A stretch of DNA of 35,032 nt from Candidatus Berkelbacteria bacterium (GCA_016198415.1 JACQIO010000003.1:1-35032), one strand, 5' to 3'. Numbered from the stretch's first letter, positions 22,553 through 30,428 are shown. Made by a program: numbers and translations. Notes: a model not told the origin generated them from the letters alone.

Positions 22553-23784
22553 CGGGCGCCTCCGCGCGGGCCAGCCAACACCGCCGCACTCGCCACCAGG
22601 ATCCAGAACACGACCATCCCATCATTCTTCCAGATCGGCTGATCAACAAGGCCGTGAGTCAGGAGGACAAACCAGGCACCGATGAGCGCCGCAGCCGCAG
22701 GCCCTCCGGAGCCTTGGCGAAGGAGGGCGAACAGTCTCTTGCCAGCCAGCACCAGCGATCCGATCAATCCTAGAAGACCGACGAGTCCTAGTTCCACCCA
22801 CACGCCGACCACCAGGTTATGCGGCGTCCGGGCCCGGGGCGTGATGAACTCGGGGAAATTGACGCGATCAGCCGTCAGTTCACCAAAGGCGGTCTGAAAG
22901 CCGCCCAGTCCGGTGCCGAGAACTGGGTTGAGGCGCACGAGCTCCCCGGTCACCGCCCAGAGTTGCCAGCGGACGTTGGTGCTGGTGACCGTCCGACTGC
23001 CGTCATCCGAGAGCGAGAAATCCGGTTTGACGACCCACCACGAGCCGATGGCGGCCAGCAGCAACCCGACGACAAGGACGGTTTTGGCACCCTTCAAGCG
23101 CCAGAACCACTCCGCTCCCAGCACCAACGCCAAGATGCCACCGCCAACCGCTGCCACCAGTCCCGCCCGCGATCCGGACACCGCAATCGCGGCCAAGAGC
23201 AATCCCGGGACAATCCAGGAACCGATGTGCGATATGATTTGCGATTTGCGATTTGCGATTTGCGATTTGACCAGCCAGCTGGTCAGTGGCACCAGTGGCG
23301 CCAAGGCGAATGCCAGGTAGTTGGGCGACGCGTCCGGATCGAGGTCGTAGGGTCCGATCGTTCGAGACGCCCCGGGCGTGATCGATTCAACGAGCGCCCA
23401 GAGCGCAACGACCAGTCCCCCAGCCAACAGTCCCCAGAGAATGGTTCGGAGGTCGAGCACAGTCCGGACAAACGCCAAGAGCAGCAGGTAGACCAGGATC
23501 GGATCGACGATGAACCCTTTCCAGAGGCCAAGGGCGGTTCGGCTGTCATCGGCAATCACAATTCCAGCCGCGGCTCCAAGGAGTATTAGGCCGGCGGGCC
23601 ACAGCCAGACCCGTCGCGACCAGAGTCGAGACCGAACTGCACGATCGTGAGCAAACTGCCAGACACCCACTACGACCGTGAGGTAGATGAGGACTTCGAG
23701 CAGGGTCGAAGGTATACCGAAGAGCTCGAAGCGCACGAGGTAGGTGGGGAGGAGGACAGCGATGAGGGCGATGCGGGAAGTCAT
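22549..23784 (-). CDS. O-antigen ligase/polymerase-like protein (Wzy_C)
   Basis: 411 aa from ATG 23784; an in-frame TTG two codons earlier is the alternative. About ten membrane helices. Wzy_C signatures: AIAVSGSRAGLVAAVGGG near the middle and, after a long outer loop with GTGLGGFQTAFGEL, RTPHNLVVGVWVELGLVG. Members join or polymerise lipid-linked glycans outside the membrane. A stretch reading VKSQIANRKSQIISHIG between two helices comes from four seven-base repeats (23231-23269), an in-frame insertion. Overlaps the flippase start. Confidence 0.85.
   Translation of the reverse strand: MTSRIALIAVLLPTYLVRFELFGIPSTLLEVLIYLTVVVGVWQFAHDRAVRSRLWSRRVWLWPAGLILLGAAAGIVIADDSRTALGLWKGFIVDPILVYLLLLAFVRTVLDLRTILWGLLAGGLVVALWALVESITPGASRTIGPYDLDPDASPNYLAFALAPLVPLTSWLVKSQIANRKSQIISHIGSWIVPGLLLAAIAVSGSRAGLVAAVGGGILALVLGAEWFWRLKGAKTVLVVGLLLAAIGSWWVVKPDFSLSDDGSRTVTSTNVRWQLWAVTGELVRLNPVLGTGLGGFQTAFGELTADRVNFPEFITPRARTPHNLVVGVWVELGLVGLLGLIGSLVLAGKRLFALLRQGSGGPAAAALIGAWFVLLTHGLVDQPIWKNDGMVVFWILVASAAVLAGPRGGAR
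23231..23269. repeat. Seven-base array inside the O-antigen ligase gene
   Basis: GATATGA is followed by four copies of TTTGCGA. The frame is kept and the product gains a short basic loop. Confidence 0.85.
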
Positions 23785-23789
23785 CGACA

Positions 23790-23912
23790 ATTACCAAGCT
23801 TCAAATTCCAATGTCCAGACAATATCCAATTGACCAATGTTCGAGTTTGGACATTTAGACATTGGTCCTTGTCTGATCATTGGAGCTTGGTCATTGATCA
23901 TTGGAACGATCC
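23790..23912. repeat. AT-rich seven-base word array between the two ligase genes
   Basis: The region is made of words such as TTGGTCA, TTGATCA, ACATTGG and TGACCAA, the same set as upstream of dnaX (9300-9420). It also encodes the last residues of the upstream ligase (RSNDQ). Confidence 0.75.
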
Positions 23913-25345
23913 GCTGCGCGGATAAGGATCAAATTCTGCACCGCCACCAGCAGTCCGACGAGCACCCAGACGTGAATAATGTAGAGCGTGGAGAAGAAGT
24001 TGTACTGGATAAGCGTGCCAACGAAGGCCGCCGTCACCCCCACCAGGGCGGCGGTGAGCAACGGATCGCGGGTGGCGCGGTACGCCACCACGGAGCGGTG
24101 GAGCAGGACCAACGCCAGGACCAGAAACGCACCCAGACCGATGACGCCGGTCTCGGCCAAGAGCTCCAGGTACTCGTTGTTGACAATCGGCCAGTCATCG
24201 ACCGGTCCGGCGGGGTAACCCTTGTCGAACGGACCGTAGTTCCCAATCCCAATCCCCAGCCAGGGACTGGTTCGCCAGGCCCGCAACGCGGTCTCGTACG
24301 TGGCAAATCGACCCTGGGTTGACTCGCCAAAGGAGAAGTCGGACACGGTCGCGTGACTCGTGAAGCGAGCGAGGGCATCGCCTTGACCGCGACTGACAAA
24401 GCCAGCTGCCCCCACCAGCGCCACCAGGCCAATCGCAAGGAGGGCCAGGATGTGGCGGGGCGTGAGTGTTTGGTGCGGGAGCGTCGCCAGGATCACCAGG
24501 CCGGCCGCCGCCAGGGCGAGGTACGCCCCGCGCGAGAGCGTCAGGACCAGGATCAAGAGCAAGAGACCGAGGAGCGCCCAGCGCCACGGCCGCGACCAAC
24601 CGGGTACCTGGAGAAAGAGGGTCGAGGCCACCAGGCTGATTGGGAGCAAGAGGAAGTTGCCCAGGTAGAGGGGCTCAATGGAGAAGGCTTGGACGCGCGG
24701 GAACCCAAAGATCGCCTTGGTGTAGAGCTCGCGCAGGCCCGTCAGGGACGGGGAGAGACCGGCCACATCGCCCACAAACTGGTAGATGGCAAACAGCCCC
24801 ACTACCGTGGCTGAGGCCCAGAGCACCGTCAGGGCCGTCCGGAGGCGATCCTTGGTAGTCAGGAGGTTGACGACCACCAGTTCGAAGGAAGCCGTGAAGA
24901 GGATGAAGACGATCACCAGCCCGGCTCGGCTCTGCTCGAGCGCCAGTGTGGCCGAGAGCAAAATCGCCCCGGCCAGGAGGTAGGCCGGGAGACGGATTGG
25001 GTTGGGAGCGAGTCGGCGCCGCTCCCGAAGCCAGAGGAGTGCCCAGGCCACAAGCGTGACCGCCCCCAGGAAAAAGTTGATCCGAACGGTGATCCCGCCC
25101 ACATCCAGGCTCGGAATCCGTTCGAACGGGAGGAAAAAGAGGATCAGCCAGAGACCCCGAACCGGATCGCGCAGGATTGCGAGCGCGGTGACGATCCCCA
25201 CCAGGATCGTGCCGACGAGTGCGATCGTCCCGAGCTCACCGACGCTGGCAATCCCGGCCACGCCCAGCATGGCCGCCAGACCGGCCAGGGTCCAGGAGCG
25301 GAGCCACGTAGTACGTAGTGACGTAGTGAAGGGGTTGCTCGTCAT
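23891..25345 (-). CDS. O-antigen ligase/polymerase-like protein (Wzy_C)
   Basis: 484 aa from ATG 25345. About 11-12 membrane helices, with LTLSRGAYLALAAAGLVIL and the outer-loop signature GIGIGNYGPFDKGYP followed by NNEYLELLAETGVIGLGAF, both typical of the Wzy_C family. It resembles the downstream ligase in layout, so one may be the polymerase and the other the ligase; which is which cannot be told. The N-terminal residues TTSLRTTWLRSW are written in seven-base words (ACGTAGT). Starts 10 bases after the MurE-like gene. Confidence 0.85.
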   Translation of the reverse strand: MTSNPFTTSLRTTWLRSWTLAGLAAMLGVAGIASVGELGTIALVGTILVGIVTALAILRDPVRGLWLILFFLPFERIPSLDVGGITVRINFFLGAVTLVAWALLWLRERRRLAPNPIRLPAYLLAGAILLSATLALEQSRAGLVIVFILFTASFELVVVNLLTTKDRLRTALTVLWASATVVGLFAIYQFVGDVAGLSPSLTGLRELYTKAIFGFPRVQAFSIEPLYLGNFLLLPISLVASTLFLQVPGWSRPWRWALLGLLLLILVLTLSRGAYLALAAAGLVILATLPHQTLTPRHILALLAIGLVALVGAAGFVSRGQGDALARFTSHATVSDFSFGESTQGRFATYETALRAWRTSPWLGIGIGNYGPFDKGYPAGPVDDWPIVNNEYLELLAETGVIGLGAFLVLALVLLHRSVVAYRATRDPLLTAALVGVTAAFVGTLIQYNFFSTLYIIHVWVLVGLLVAVQNLILIRAADRSNDQ

Positions 25346-25379
25346 CACTACGTTCCTACCTGACTACATCACTACGTTC
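25306..25379. repeat. Seven-base words across the MurE-like/ligase junction
   Basis: ACGTAGT units and, past the start codon, CATCACTACGTTCC followed by a similar 14-base unit. They encode the ligase N-terminus and the C-terminus of the MurE-like protein (RSDVVR). Confidence 0.65.
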
Positions 25380-26726
25380 GAGGACTTCCTCAATCACCTT
25401 CCGATCGGAATACGGCACGAGCTTACTGCCCACCACCATCACCTCCTCATCTCCCTTCCCCGTGATGAGAACGAGGTCGGTGGCTTTAGCCAGGCTCAAG
25501 GCTTTCCGGATCGCCTCGGCTCGATCGAGGATGGTGAAGAAGTTGGTGCCGTGCTCAAGCGACTTCTGGCCCGCCCCCTTCTTCACGCCGGCCACGACGT
25601 CGGCCATGATGGCGCTCGGATCCTCATCGTACGGATCCTCGTCGGTGACGATGACAATATCGGCGTAGCGGCCCGCCAAGGCGCCGAGCAGCGGCCGCTT
25701 CTCTGGATAGCGACGACCGGTGGCACCGCCGACGTGGATGATCCGACCTTTGACGAGTGGTCGGAGCGTCTCAAACACCTTCTTGAGGGCATCGGGCGTG
25801 TGGGCGTAGTCGAGGACGATCGCGTACGTCTGGCCGTGGTCAACCAGCTCCATCCGCCCGGGCGACGCCGGTAGCGCCTCTAGTCCACTGACGATCGTGT
25901 CAAGTGGAATATTCGCCCCATGCGCGGCCGCGGCGGCAGCTAGCGCATTCTCCACGTGAAACTGGCCGATGAGCTTGAGGTTGACCTCGGCAGATTCCCC
26001 GTTTAATCCGAGGCGAAACCTCGTCCCCCTCAAACTCACCCGTACCCCCCTCGCAACAACGTCGAGACGCTCCGGGGACACTTGCGAAGTGGATCCGCCG
26101 GCTGGCGGAGACTCTTCGGAAGTGAAAGAGGAGCGGCTCGTTCCCTTGACTCTAAATGCCAACTTCCGCACCGCCGGATAGCTCAGGAACACCGCCGCAC
26201 TGGGATCATCGCCGTTGACCACACTCACCCGGTGCGGCAACACGAACAGTGTTTCTTTGGCTTGTCGATACGCCTCTTTGGTGTGATGGTACTCAAGGTG
26301 ATCGGACGTCACGTTGGTCAGGATGGCGGTGTCGATCGGGATGCCCCAGATTCGGTGTTGATCCAACCCAATGCTCGTTACCTCGAGCACCGCCTCAGTG
26401 GCACGATTGGCGACCATGCGGCGCAGGAGCCGCTGGAGCACAAACGGGTTCTGGGTCCCGAGCTTGGTGTCGTTGCGCCACAACTCCTTGCCGTCGGAGA
26501 ACCGGACAGTCGACATCAAGCCGACCTTTCGCCGAGCTGTTGTCAAAATCGAATGGAGCAGCAAGGCCGTCGTCGTCTTCCCATCCGTCCCCGTCACCGC
26601 AAACACCCGCAGCCGCCGGCCCGGGAAGAAGTAGATAAGGTTGGCCACCACCGCCCCCAGCCAGTGCCACCCCCGCACCACCGGCCTCGGGACGATTTGT
26701 CGCAAGAGATTTTTGATCGCTTCCAT
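25356..26726 (-). CDS. MurE-like Mur ligase lacking the N-terminal UMP-MurNAc domain
   Basis: 456 aa. Mur ligases use ATP to add an amino acid to a nucleotide- or lipid-linked precursor. Here the ATP loop VTGTDGKTTT is already at 44-53, so the N-terminal substrate domain of MurE is missing and is replaced by a short, partly hydrophobic segment (about 20-35). Conserved central parts: EVTSIGLDQHR, LTNVTSDHLEYH, FHVENALAAAAAAHG, SPGRMELVDHG and VLDYAHTPDALKKV. The amino-acid pocket motif DNPR of meso-diaminopimelate MurE is replaced by EDPY in TDEDPYDEDP (361-370). About 20 residues around SEESPPAGGSTSQ come from an inserted hairpin (26085-26118). A promoter six bases before ATG suggests a leaderless message. 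It heads the glycan-export run. Confidence 0.88.
   Translation of the reverse strand: MEAIKNLLRQIVPRPVVRGWHWLGAVVANLIYFFPGRRLRVFAVTGTDGKTTTALLLHSILTTARRKVGLMSTVRFSDGKELWRNDTKLGTQNPFVLQRLLRRMVANRATEAVLEVTSIGLDQHRIWGIPIDTAILTNVTSDHLEYHHTKEAYRQAKETLFVLPHRVSVVNGDDPSAAVFLSYPAVRKLAFRVKGTSRSSFTSEESPPAGGSTSQVSPERLDVVARGVRVSLRGTRFRLGLNGESAEVNLKLIGQFHVENALAAAAAAHGANIPLDTIVSGLEALPASPGRMELVDHGQTYAIVLDYAHTPDALKKVFETLRPLVKGRIIHVGGATGRRYPEKRPLLGALAGRYADIVIVTDEDPYDEDPSAIMADVVAGVKKGAGQKSLEHGTNFFTILDRAEAIRKALSLAKATDLVLITGKGDEEVMVVGSKLVPYSDRKVIEEVLERSDVVR
26085..26118. repeat. REP-like hairpin inserted in the MurE-like gene
   Basis: CGAAG and CTTCG at the ends and ATCCGCC/GGCGGA inside form an imperfect hairpin. 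It translates to a Ser/Pro/Gly-rich loop without breaking the frame. Confidence 0.55.
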
Positions 26727-26732
26727 GTGATG

Positions 26733-26762
26733 AGTATATCTGTTACAGACCCCCTATGTCAC
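26733..26762 (-). promoter_or_regulatory. Promoter directly before the MurE-like gene
   Basis: On the minus strand GTGACA (26762-26757), 18 bases and TATACT (26738-26733), then six bases to ATG 26726. No Shine-Dalgarno site fits. Confidence 0.65.
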
Positions 26763-26770
26763 TGATGGAA

Positions 26771-26804
26771 AAGAAAAAGGGCTACACAATATCAGTGTAG
26801 CCCT
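26771..26804 (-). terminator. Intrinsic terminator of the 26888-27409 gene
   Basis: AGGGCTACAC and GTGTAGCCCT form a perfect ten-pair stem with a seven-base loop. On the minus strand it is followed by TTTTTCTTTTCC. Confidence 0.85.
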
Positions 26805-26842
26805 GGGCCTGGGGCGGGAGCGACGCTCTACCGCGCAACCAG
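26778..26842. repeat. Copy A of a shared gene-end segment
   Basis: The hairpin plus GAGCGACGCTCTACCGCG and CAACCAG closely match 30795-30863, where the same bases form the stop codon and last residues (LVAR) of another gene. Here no matching gene is attached. Confidence 0.65.
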
Positions 26843-26887
26843 GTATTGTATACTTCCCTCGAGACCTAACCCAGGATCTGTAGATGT

Positions 26888-27409
26888 TTACTCTTCTTCC
26901 TGAGGCCAGTCAGTGAGATCGATGAAGCACGCGGGGACAACCGTCAAGACCTTGTGAGACTTCGACTGGACTGTGGTGACCACAAAGGACTTCCCCTGCC
27001 ACTGGACTACATCACCGCAGAGCAGGGCTTCGGTTACTTGCTCGCGAAGTTCGCTAGGAAATTCTTTGTAGTCCTCGTACTCCTCGGTCCACGAGAAGTG
27101 TGGAACCAGTTGCCACTCCGGCAATGCTTCGGCATAGGTGTCAAGCGAAACCCAGCTGAAATCCTGTCCCTCATAGACCTTGTGGCCATCGATCTCGATG
27201 TCGATCCCTCGGGCTAGCACGTCAAGCATCGTCCGAGCAAACGGACGGAGTATCATTTGCTCAGTATACTCGCCACTTAACCAGGCCTTGGCAAGGATCT
27301 CACGGGATCCGGGCACCATGCCGAATTCTCTGGGTGAGCGCGACAGCAGCAAGGGAATGACCTCGCTGAGTGCCTCGATGTTAATGTACACCTGTTCCGT
27401 CCTCCGCAT
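26888..27409 (-). CDS. Hypothetical protein divergent from the first TrmB gene
   Basis: 173 aa from ATG 27409. An alternative is GTG 27391, which has GGAGG eight bases upstream inside the first codons. Acidic and Trp/Tyr-rich, with no membrane segment: PREFGMVPGSREILAKAWL, then IEIDGHKVYEGQDFSW and a C-terminal strand-rich part (VVQWQGKSFVVTTV, HKVLTVVPACFIDL). The last part may be a small beta barrel. Its promoter shares the -35 region with that of the TrmB gene (27444-27487), so the two are probably co-regulated. I recognise no family. Confidence 0.7.
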   Translation of the reverse strand: MRRTEQVYINIEALSEVIPLLLSRSPREFGMVPGSREILAKAWLSGEYTEQMILRPFARTMLDVLARGIDIEIDGHKVYEGQDFSWVSLDTYAEALPEWQLVPHFSWTEEYEDYKEFPSELREQVTEALLCGDVVQWQGKSFVVTTVQSKSHKVLTVVPACFIDLTDWPQEEE

Positions 27410-27443
27410 CTCTATTTATTAAGCCACCCAAAGGTGACCGAAA

Positions 27444-27487
27444 AGAATACTTGCAGGATTGACAAAGTTCAATACCTACACAATACT
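27444..27487. promoter_or_regulatory. Back-to-back promoters with interlocked -35 boxes (first TrmB module)
   Basis: Plus: TTGACA (27459-27464), 17 bases, AATACT (27482-27487). Minus: TTGAAC (27472-27467), 17 bases, TATTCT (27449-27444). The two -35 boxes are separated by two bases in the near-palindrome TTGACAAAGTTCAA. Confidence 0.75.
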
Positions 27488-27525
27488 GTGGTGGCGATGA
27501 TAGGTTCAATCGAGAGGCTGCCACA

Positions 27526-28284
27526 ATGACTGAGACTGATCCTTTGCGAGAGCTGGGACTGACAGCACGGGAGGCGGAGGTCTACCGCCTTCTCTTGAAG
27601 CTGGGTGATTCGTCGGTGGCTGAACTCCACGCCGCCTCGAGGATTCACACCCAGCTCATCTACCGGGCGATCCAGGGCCTCTCGTCCAAGGGCCTCGCGA
27701 CCGTTGTCCGGCGTAAGTACAAAACGTACGTCCGGGCGGAAAGCCCCTCCACGCTCGAGAAGCTCGCGGCCGCTCACCTTGCGGACATCCGGGCCGAACT
27801 CCCCAAGCTCCAGGCGATCCACAAATCCGGCAAGGACGCGGTCATTCGTGTTGCGCAAGGGGTGGAGGCAATCCGAGATGTCCGACTTAAGGCGATCGAG
27901 GCGCTGCCGGAGGGAGGTACCTTCTATATCATCGGCGGGGCTGGTGGGAGCAAACATGAGGCCGGGCAGTACTACGACGTCATGGGCAGGCTCCACGAAA
28001 AGATTGAGAAGTTGCGCAAGAGAAAACGGATCCGACGTCTGATGATCTCCTACGAGAACATGCGATCAGTGACCAAGCGCCTCGGCGGCGACGCTGAACC
28101 GCTCTCTGAGTTCCGCTACCTCCCCGAGGACTTCCCGACGCCGACAAGTACCTACATTTATGGCGACACGGTGGCGATCCTGATCTGGCCCCCCGAACCA
28201 GCCGTGATCACGATTGAGTCCGAGCGCCTCGCCCAAACCTACCGCCAGCAGTTTGAGACGCTCTGGAATCTCGCCAGGCCGTAG
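27526..28284 (+). CDS. TrmB-family transcriptional regulator (1)
   Basis: 252 aa from ATG 27526 with GAGAGG upstream. The N-terminal winged helix (about 5-75) reads LRELGLTAREAEVYRLLLKL, SSVAELHAASRI, then LIYRAIQGLSSKGLATVVRR. A helical linker with many charged residues follows (80-105). The C-terminal effector domain has DAVIRVAQGVEAIRDVRLKA, FYIIGGAGG, KRKRIRRLMISYEN and ends TYRQQFETLWNLARP. TrmB proteins bind sugars in archaea; the ligand here is unknown. The closest relative in the window is the second TrmB (29677-30411). The promoter overlaps that of the divergent 26888-27409 gene. Confidence 0.88.
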   Translation: MTETDPLRELGLTAREAEVYRLLLKLGDSSVAELHAASRIHTQLIYRAIQGLSSKGLATVVRRKYKTYVRAESPSTLEKLAAAHLADIRAELPKLQAIHKSGKDAVIRVAQGVEAIRDVRLKAIEALPEGGTFYIIGGAGGSKHEAGQYYDVMGRLHEKIEKLRKRKRIRRLMISYENMRSVTKRLGGDAEPLSEFRYLPEDFPTPTSTYIYGDTVAILIWPPEPAVITIESERLAQTYRQQFETLWNLARP

Positions 28285-28295
28285 TCCGCACAGTA

Positions 28296-28304
28296 TGGTA
28301 GACT
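28296..28304 (+). promoter_or_regulatory. Extended -10 box six bases before the coiled-coil gene
   Basis: TGG-TAGACT is followed by exactly six bases and ATG 28311. The same arrangement stands before the paralogue at 30525. Confidence 0.65.
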
Positions 28305-28310
28305 GATTCC

Positions 28311-28568
28311 ATGACACTCACCAATGACGACCTTCAGAAGATCAAGGCCGTCGTGGATTCTGGACACGAGTTGACTCGCTCATACGTCGATCAGAAGATC
28401 GAAGGGCTTCGCAAAGACATGGCAACGAAACAAGATCTCCTACTGCTGGAGGAGCGTCTGAACGGCAAAATTGATTCCGTCAAACAGATGCTCGAGGAAA
28501 ACCACGCGGCAACAGTGGGTGACGTTGAGCTCCTCAAGTCGCAGGTCGCCCAGCCCCAAGCTAAGTAG
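28311..28568 (+). CDS. Small coiled-coil protein (paralogue 1)
   Basis: 85 aa, MTLTNDDLQKIKAVVDSGHE at the start, then a long charged helix with the ATKQDLLLLEERL segment and heptad-spaced Leu, Ile and Val. The start region, ATK-x-L segment and spacing match the protein at 30525-30788. Such short coiled coils with ATKxDL repeats are frequent in candidate-phyla genomes; their role is not established. It follows TrmB 1 by 26 bases but has its own promoter and no Shine-Dalgarno site. Confidence 0.8.
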   Translation: MTLTNDDLQKIKAVVDSGHELTRSYVDQKIEGLRKDMATKQDLLLLEERLNGKIDSVKQMLEENHAATVGDVELLKSQVAQPQAK

Positions 28569-28586
28569 GATAATCAGACACAAAGA

Positions 28587-28617
28587 AGGCCGGGTGCGTC
28601 CTCCAACGCCCCGGCCT
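28587..28617. terminator. Bidirectional terminator-like hairpin
   Basis: AGGCCGGG and the matching arm ending CCGGCCT pair, with GCG/CGC extending the stem past a bulge. The minus-strand side continues TCTTTGTG. It lies between convergent genes. Confidence 0.65.
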
Positions 28618-28632
28618 CTTGCTTGCCCTCCT

Positions 28633-29496
28633 CTAAATCTTGAGTCGGAACTGGAGCGTTGTCGCTCCGGTTTTTGTGTTGTAGTCCAGGAGGAGGATCT
28701 CCTCCTTGGAGAAGTCGTGCCGCCAGCCGAGGATCAGCTCGGAACTAGTCGGCAGGTTATCGACGCGGAGGGCAAGGCTGTCCTGCCACGCGCCGTCGGC
28801 GTGCCGCGTCACCGGCAGACGGAGCTGCTCGAAGTGGCGCGAGCCGAGCTTCGAGTCGACCCACTCGGCCTTGAGCTCGAGCGCATCGAGCCGAACCGTC
28901 AGGTCGGCGCCGGTGGCCGGCTCACGGCTGAGTCGCTGGCTGGCGCCGAGCGTGACGCCGCCGGCTGGCTGCCACTCCAGGCGAGCGACCCCATACCCGC
29001 CGCCCGTATACTTGGGTCCGCCGATCGCCAGAGCGTCGGCGAAGATCCCGGCCTTGAACGTGAGCTCGTCACCGACCTTCTGCGCCACCGAGATCCCCGG
29101 GTTACGGAGCGGGACGTCGGCGTAGAGCGGCGGGCGACTCGTCGTGTCGAAGACGTATGGGTACTGGGCAAGAGCCGCCCCAAAGGGCGGCGCCTGCTGC
29201 CCGAGCGTCCAGGTGGTGTCCCTGTCCCTGAGCTCGAGCTGCCCCTTGATGAGGGGCTGGTGCCCAAACGGGTCGAGCAAGAGTAGGAATCGGTGACCGC
29301 CGTCGATGGGCTGCTTGACCACGATCGTCGTGGCCGGCAGTGGGAACCGGTCGCCCAGGTGGATCACCTGATCCCGGACTGTCGTCGATCCGCTCCAGAT
29401 GAGCTCCAAGTTCACCTGTGTCTCCGATGCCTCCTGCGCCAATACCGGCACTCCCAGAAAAAGGCCGATCACCACTACGAGCAAAAGCTTCTTCAT
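28633..29496 (-). CDS. Secreted beta-rich protein, porin-like
   Basis: 287 aa from ATG 29496 (MKKLLLVVVIGLFLG) with GGAGG eight bases upstream; a TTG five codons earlier is rejected. A clear signal peptide ends VPVLAQEA. The mature part alternates polar and hydrophobic residues in strand-length stretches: TTIVVKQPIDGGHRFLLLLD, LTFKAGIFADALAI, VTLGASQRLSREP, LTVRLDALELKAEWV, LALRVDNL, SELILGWRHDF, ATTLQFRLKI. This looks like a beta barrel or beta-propeller-like surface protein. An outer-membrane porin would be unexpected if the organism is a monoderm candidate-phylum bacterium. It is divergent from TrmB 2 and shares its operator. Confidence 0.75.
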   Translation of the reverse strand: MKKLLLVVVIGLFLGVPVLAQEASETQVNLELIWSGSTTVRDQVIHLGDRFPLPATTIVVKQPIDGGHRFLLLLDPFGHQPLIKGQLELRDRDTTWTLGQQAPPFGAALAQYPYVFDTTSRPPLYADVPLRNPGISVAQKVGDELTFKAGIFADALAIGGPKYTGGGYGVARLEWQPAGGVTLGASQRLSREPATGADLTVRLDALELKAEWVDSKLGSRHFEQLRLPVTRHADGAWQDSLALRVDNLPTSSELILGWRHDFSKEEILLLDYNTKTGATTLQFRLKI

Positions 29497-29588
29497 CGGT
29501 TCATCCTCCAATTTTAGAGTTGTGAAGGAGCAAAACTCCCTCCGGTTGTGTCACACTAGCCGGATCGGCTGCTTGAACGTGACGCGAG

Positions 29589-29633
29589 AGTATAGGTGAA
29601 AACCTTGACAATGTCAATAGTTTCACGTATATT
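29589..29633. promoter_or_regulatory. Perfectly interlocked divergent promoters on a symmetric operator (second TrmB module)
   Basis: Plus: TTGACA (29605-29610), 17 bases, TATATT (29628-29633). Minus: TTGACA (29617-29612), 17 bases, TATACT (29594-29589). Both -35 boxes lie in one 13-base palindrome. Outside it, GTGAAA (29596-29601) and TTTCAC (29621-29626) add a second symmetric half-site pair. GTTTCACG recurs at 29665-29672, near the TrmB start. Confidence 0.85.
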
Positions 29634-29676
29634 GTGATGAAAATATACCTGAAGCATTGGTAGGGTTTCACGCGCG

Positions 29677-30411
29677 ATGAACATTGATTTCCTTCAGGAG
29701 CTCGGACTAACCCAGCGAGAGGCTGAGGTGTACACCAGCCTCCTCAAGTTGGGCGAGGTACCGATCGCCAAGCTCCTCAAAACCACCGGCGCGCACCCAC
29801 AAGTGGTGTACCGTGCTATCGATAGCCTGGTGGCCAAAAAACTTGTCCTCGTTGCCCAGAGAAAGCACCGGAAGTACGTGAAAGCCGAAGACCCTCGAAT
29901 CCTCGAGCAGATCGAGAAGGATCGGCTCGAGGAGCTCCAGCAGGAGCTCCCGAAGCTCTTGGCGCTCCAGACGGAGACGACGGAGTCGATCGTCCGTGTC
30001 CACAAGGGGGTCCCGGCTGTCCGTCGCTTTCGCAAAGCCTTCGTTGAGGACATTGCCGAAGGCGGACTCCTGCGTATCCTCGGGGGTTCCGGTGATCGGT
30101 TCTATCAGGTGATGGGTGAGACGTTTCCCAAAATTGAGGCGCTCCGCGAGAAGAAGCGGATCCGGCGCCAGCTCATCAGCTACCGCTCCCAGCAGGCGGG
30201 CCTGGAAACTCGTGACTCTCAGACAGCGCTCGTGGAGCGGCGCTACTTTGACGAGCCCTTCCCTGTTCCGGCTTCGATTCTCGTCGGCGACTCATTCATC
30301 GGCATCTTTATCTGGACTGGCGAGCCACTGGCAATTCAAATTGAGAATCCCGAGGTGGTCCGAACCTATCGCGATCACTTCGATTCGCTCTGGAAGCTCG
30401 CCAAGCCATAG
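29677..30411 (+). CDS. TrmB-family transcriptional regulator (2)
   Basis: 244 aa from ATG 29677; no Shine-Dalgarno site. The winged helix (about 4-75) reads LQELGLTQREAEVYTSLLKL, then PQVVYRAIDSLVAKKLVLVA. The linker helix and effector domain match TrmB 1: SIVRVHKGVPAVRRFRKA, LLRILGGSGD, REKKRIRRQLISYR, and the tail TYRDHFDSLWKLAKP. It is divergent from the secreted beta-rich protein and very probably represses or activates it from the shared operator. TGG-TAGGGT ten bases before the ATG is a second possible promoter. A fragment of another TrmB tail lies just after its stop. Confidence 0.88.
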   Translation: MNIDFLQELGLTQREAEVYTSLLKLGEVPIAKLLKTTGAHPQVVYRAIDSLVAKKLVLVAQRKHRKYVKAEDPRILEQIEKDRLEELQQELPKLLALQTETTESIVRVHKGVPAVRRFRKAFVEDIAEGGLLRILGGSGDRFYQVMGETFPKIEALREKKRIRRQLISYRSQQAGLETRDSQTALVERRYFDEPFPVPASILVGDSFIGIFIWTGEPLAIQIENPEVVRTYRDHFDSLWKLAKP

Positions 30412-30428
30412 AGATTGTTCTAGCGATC

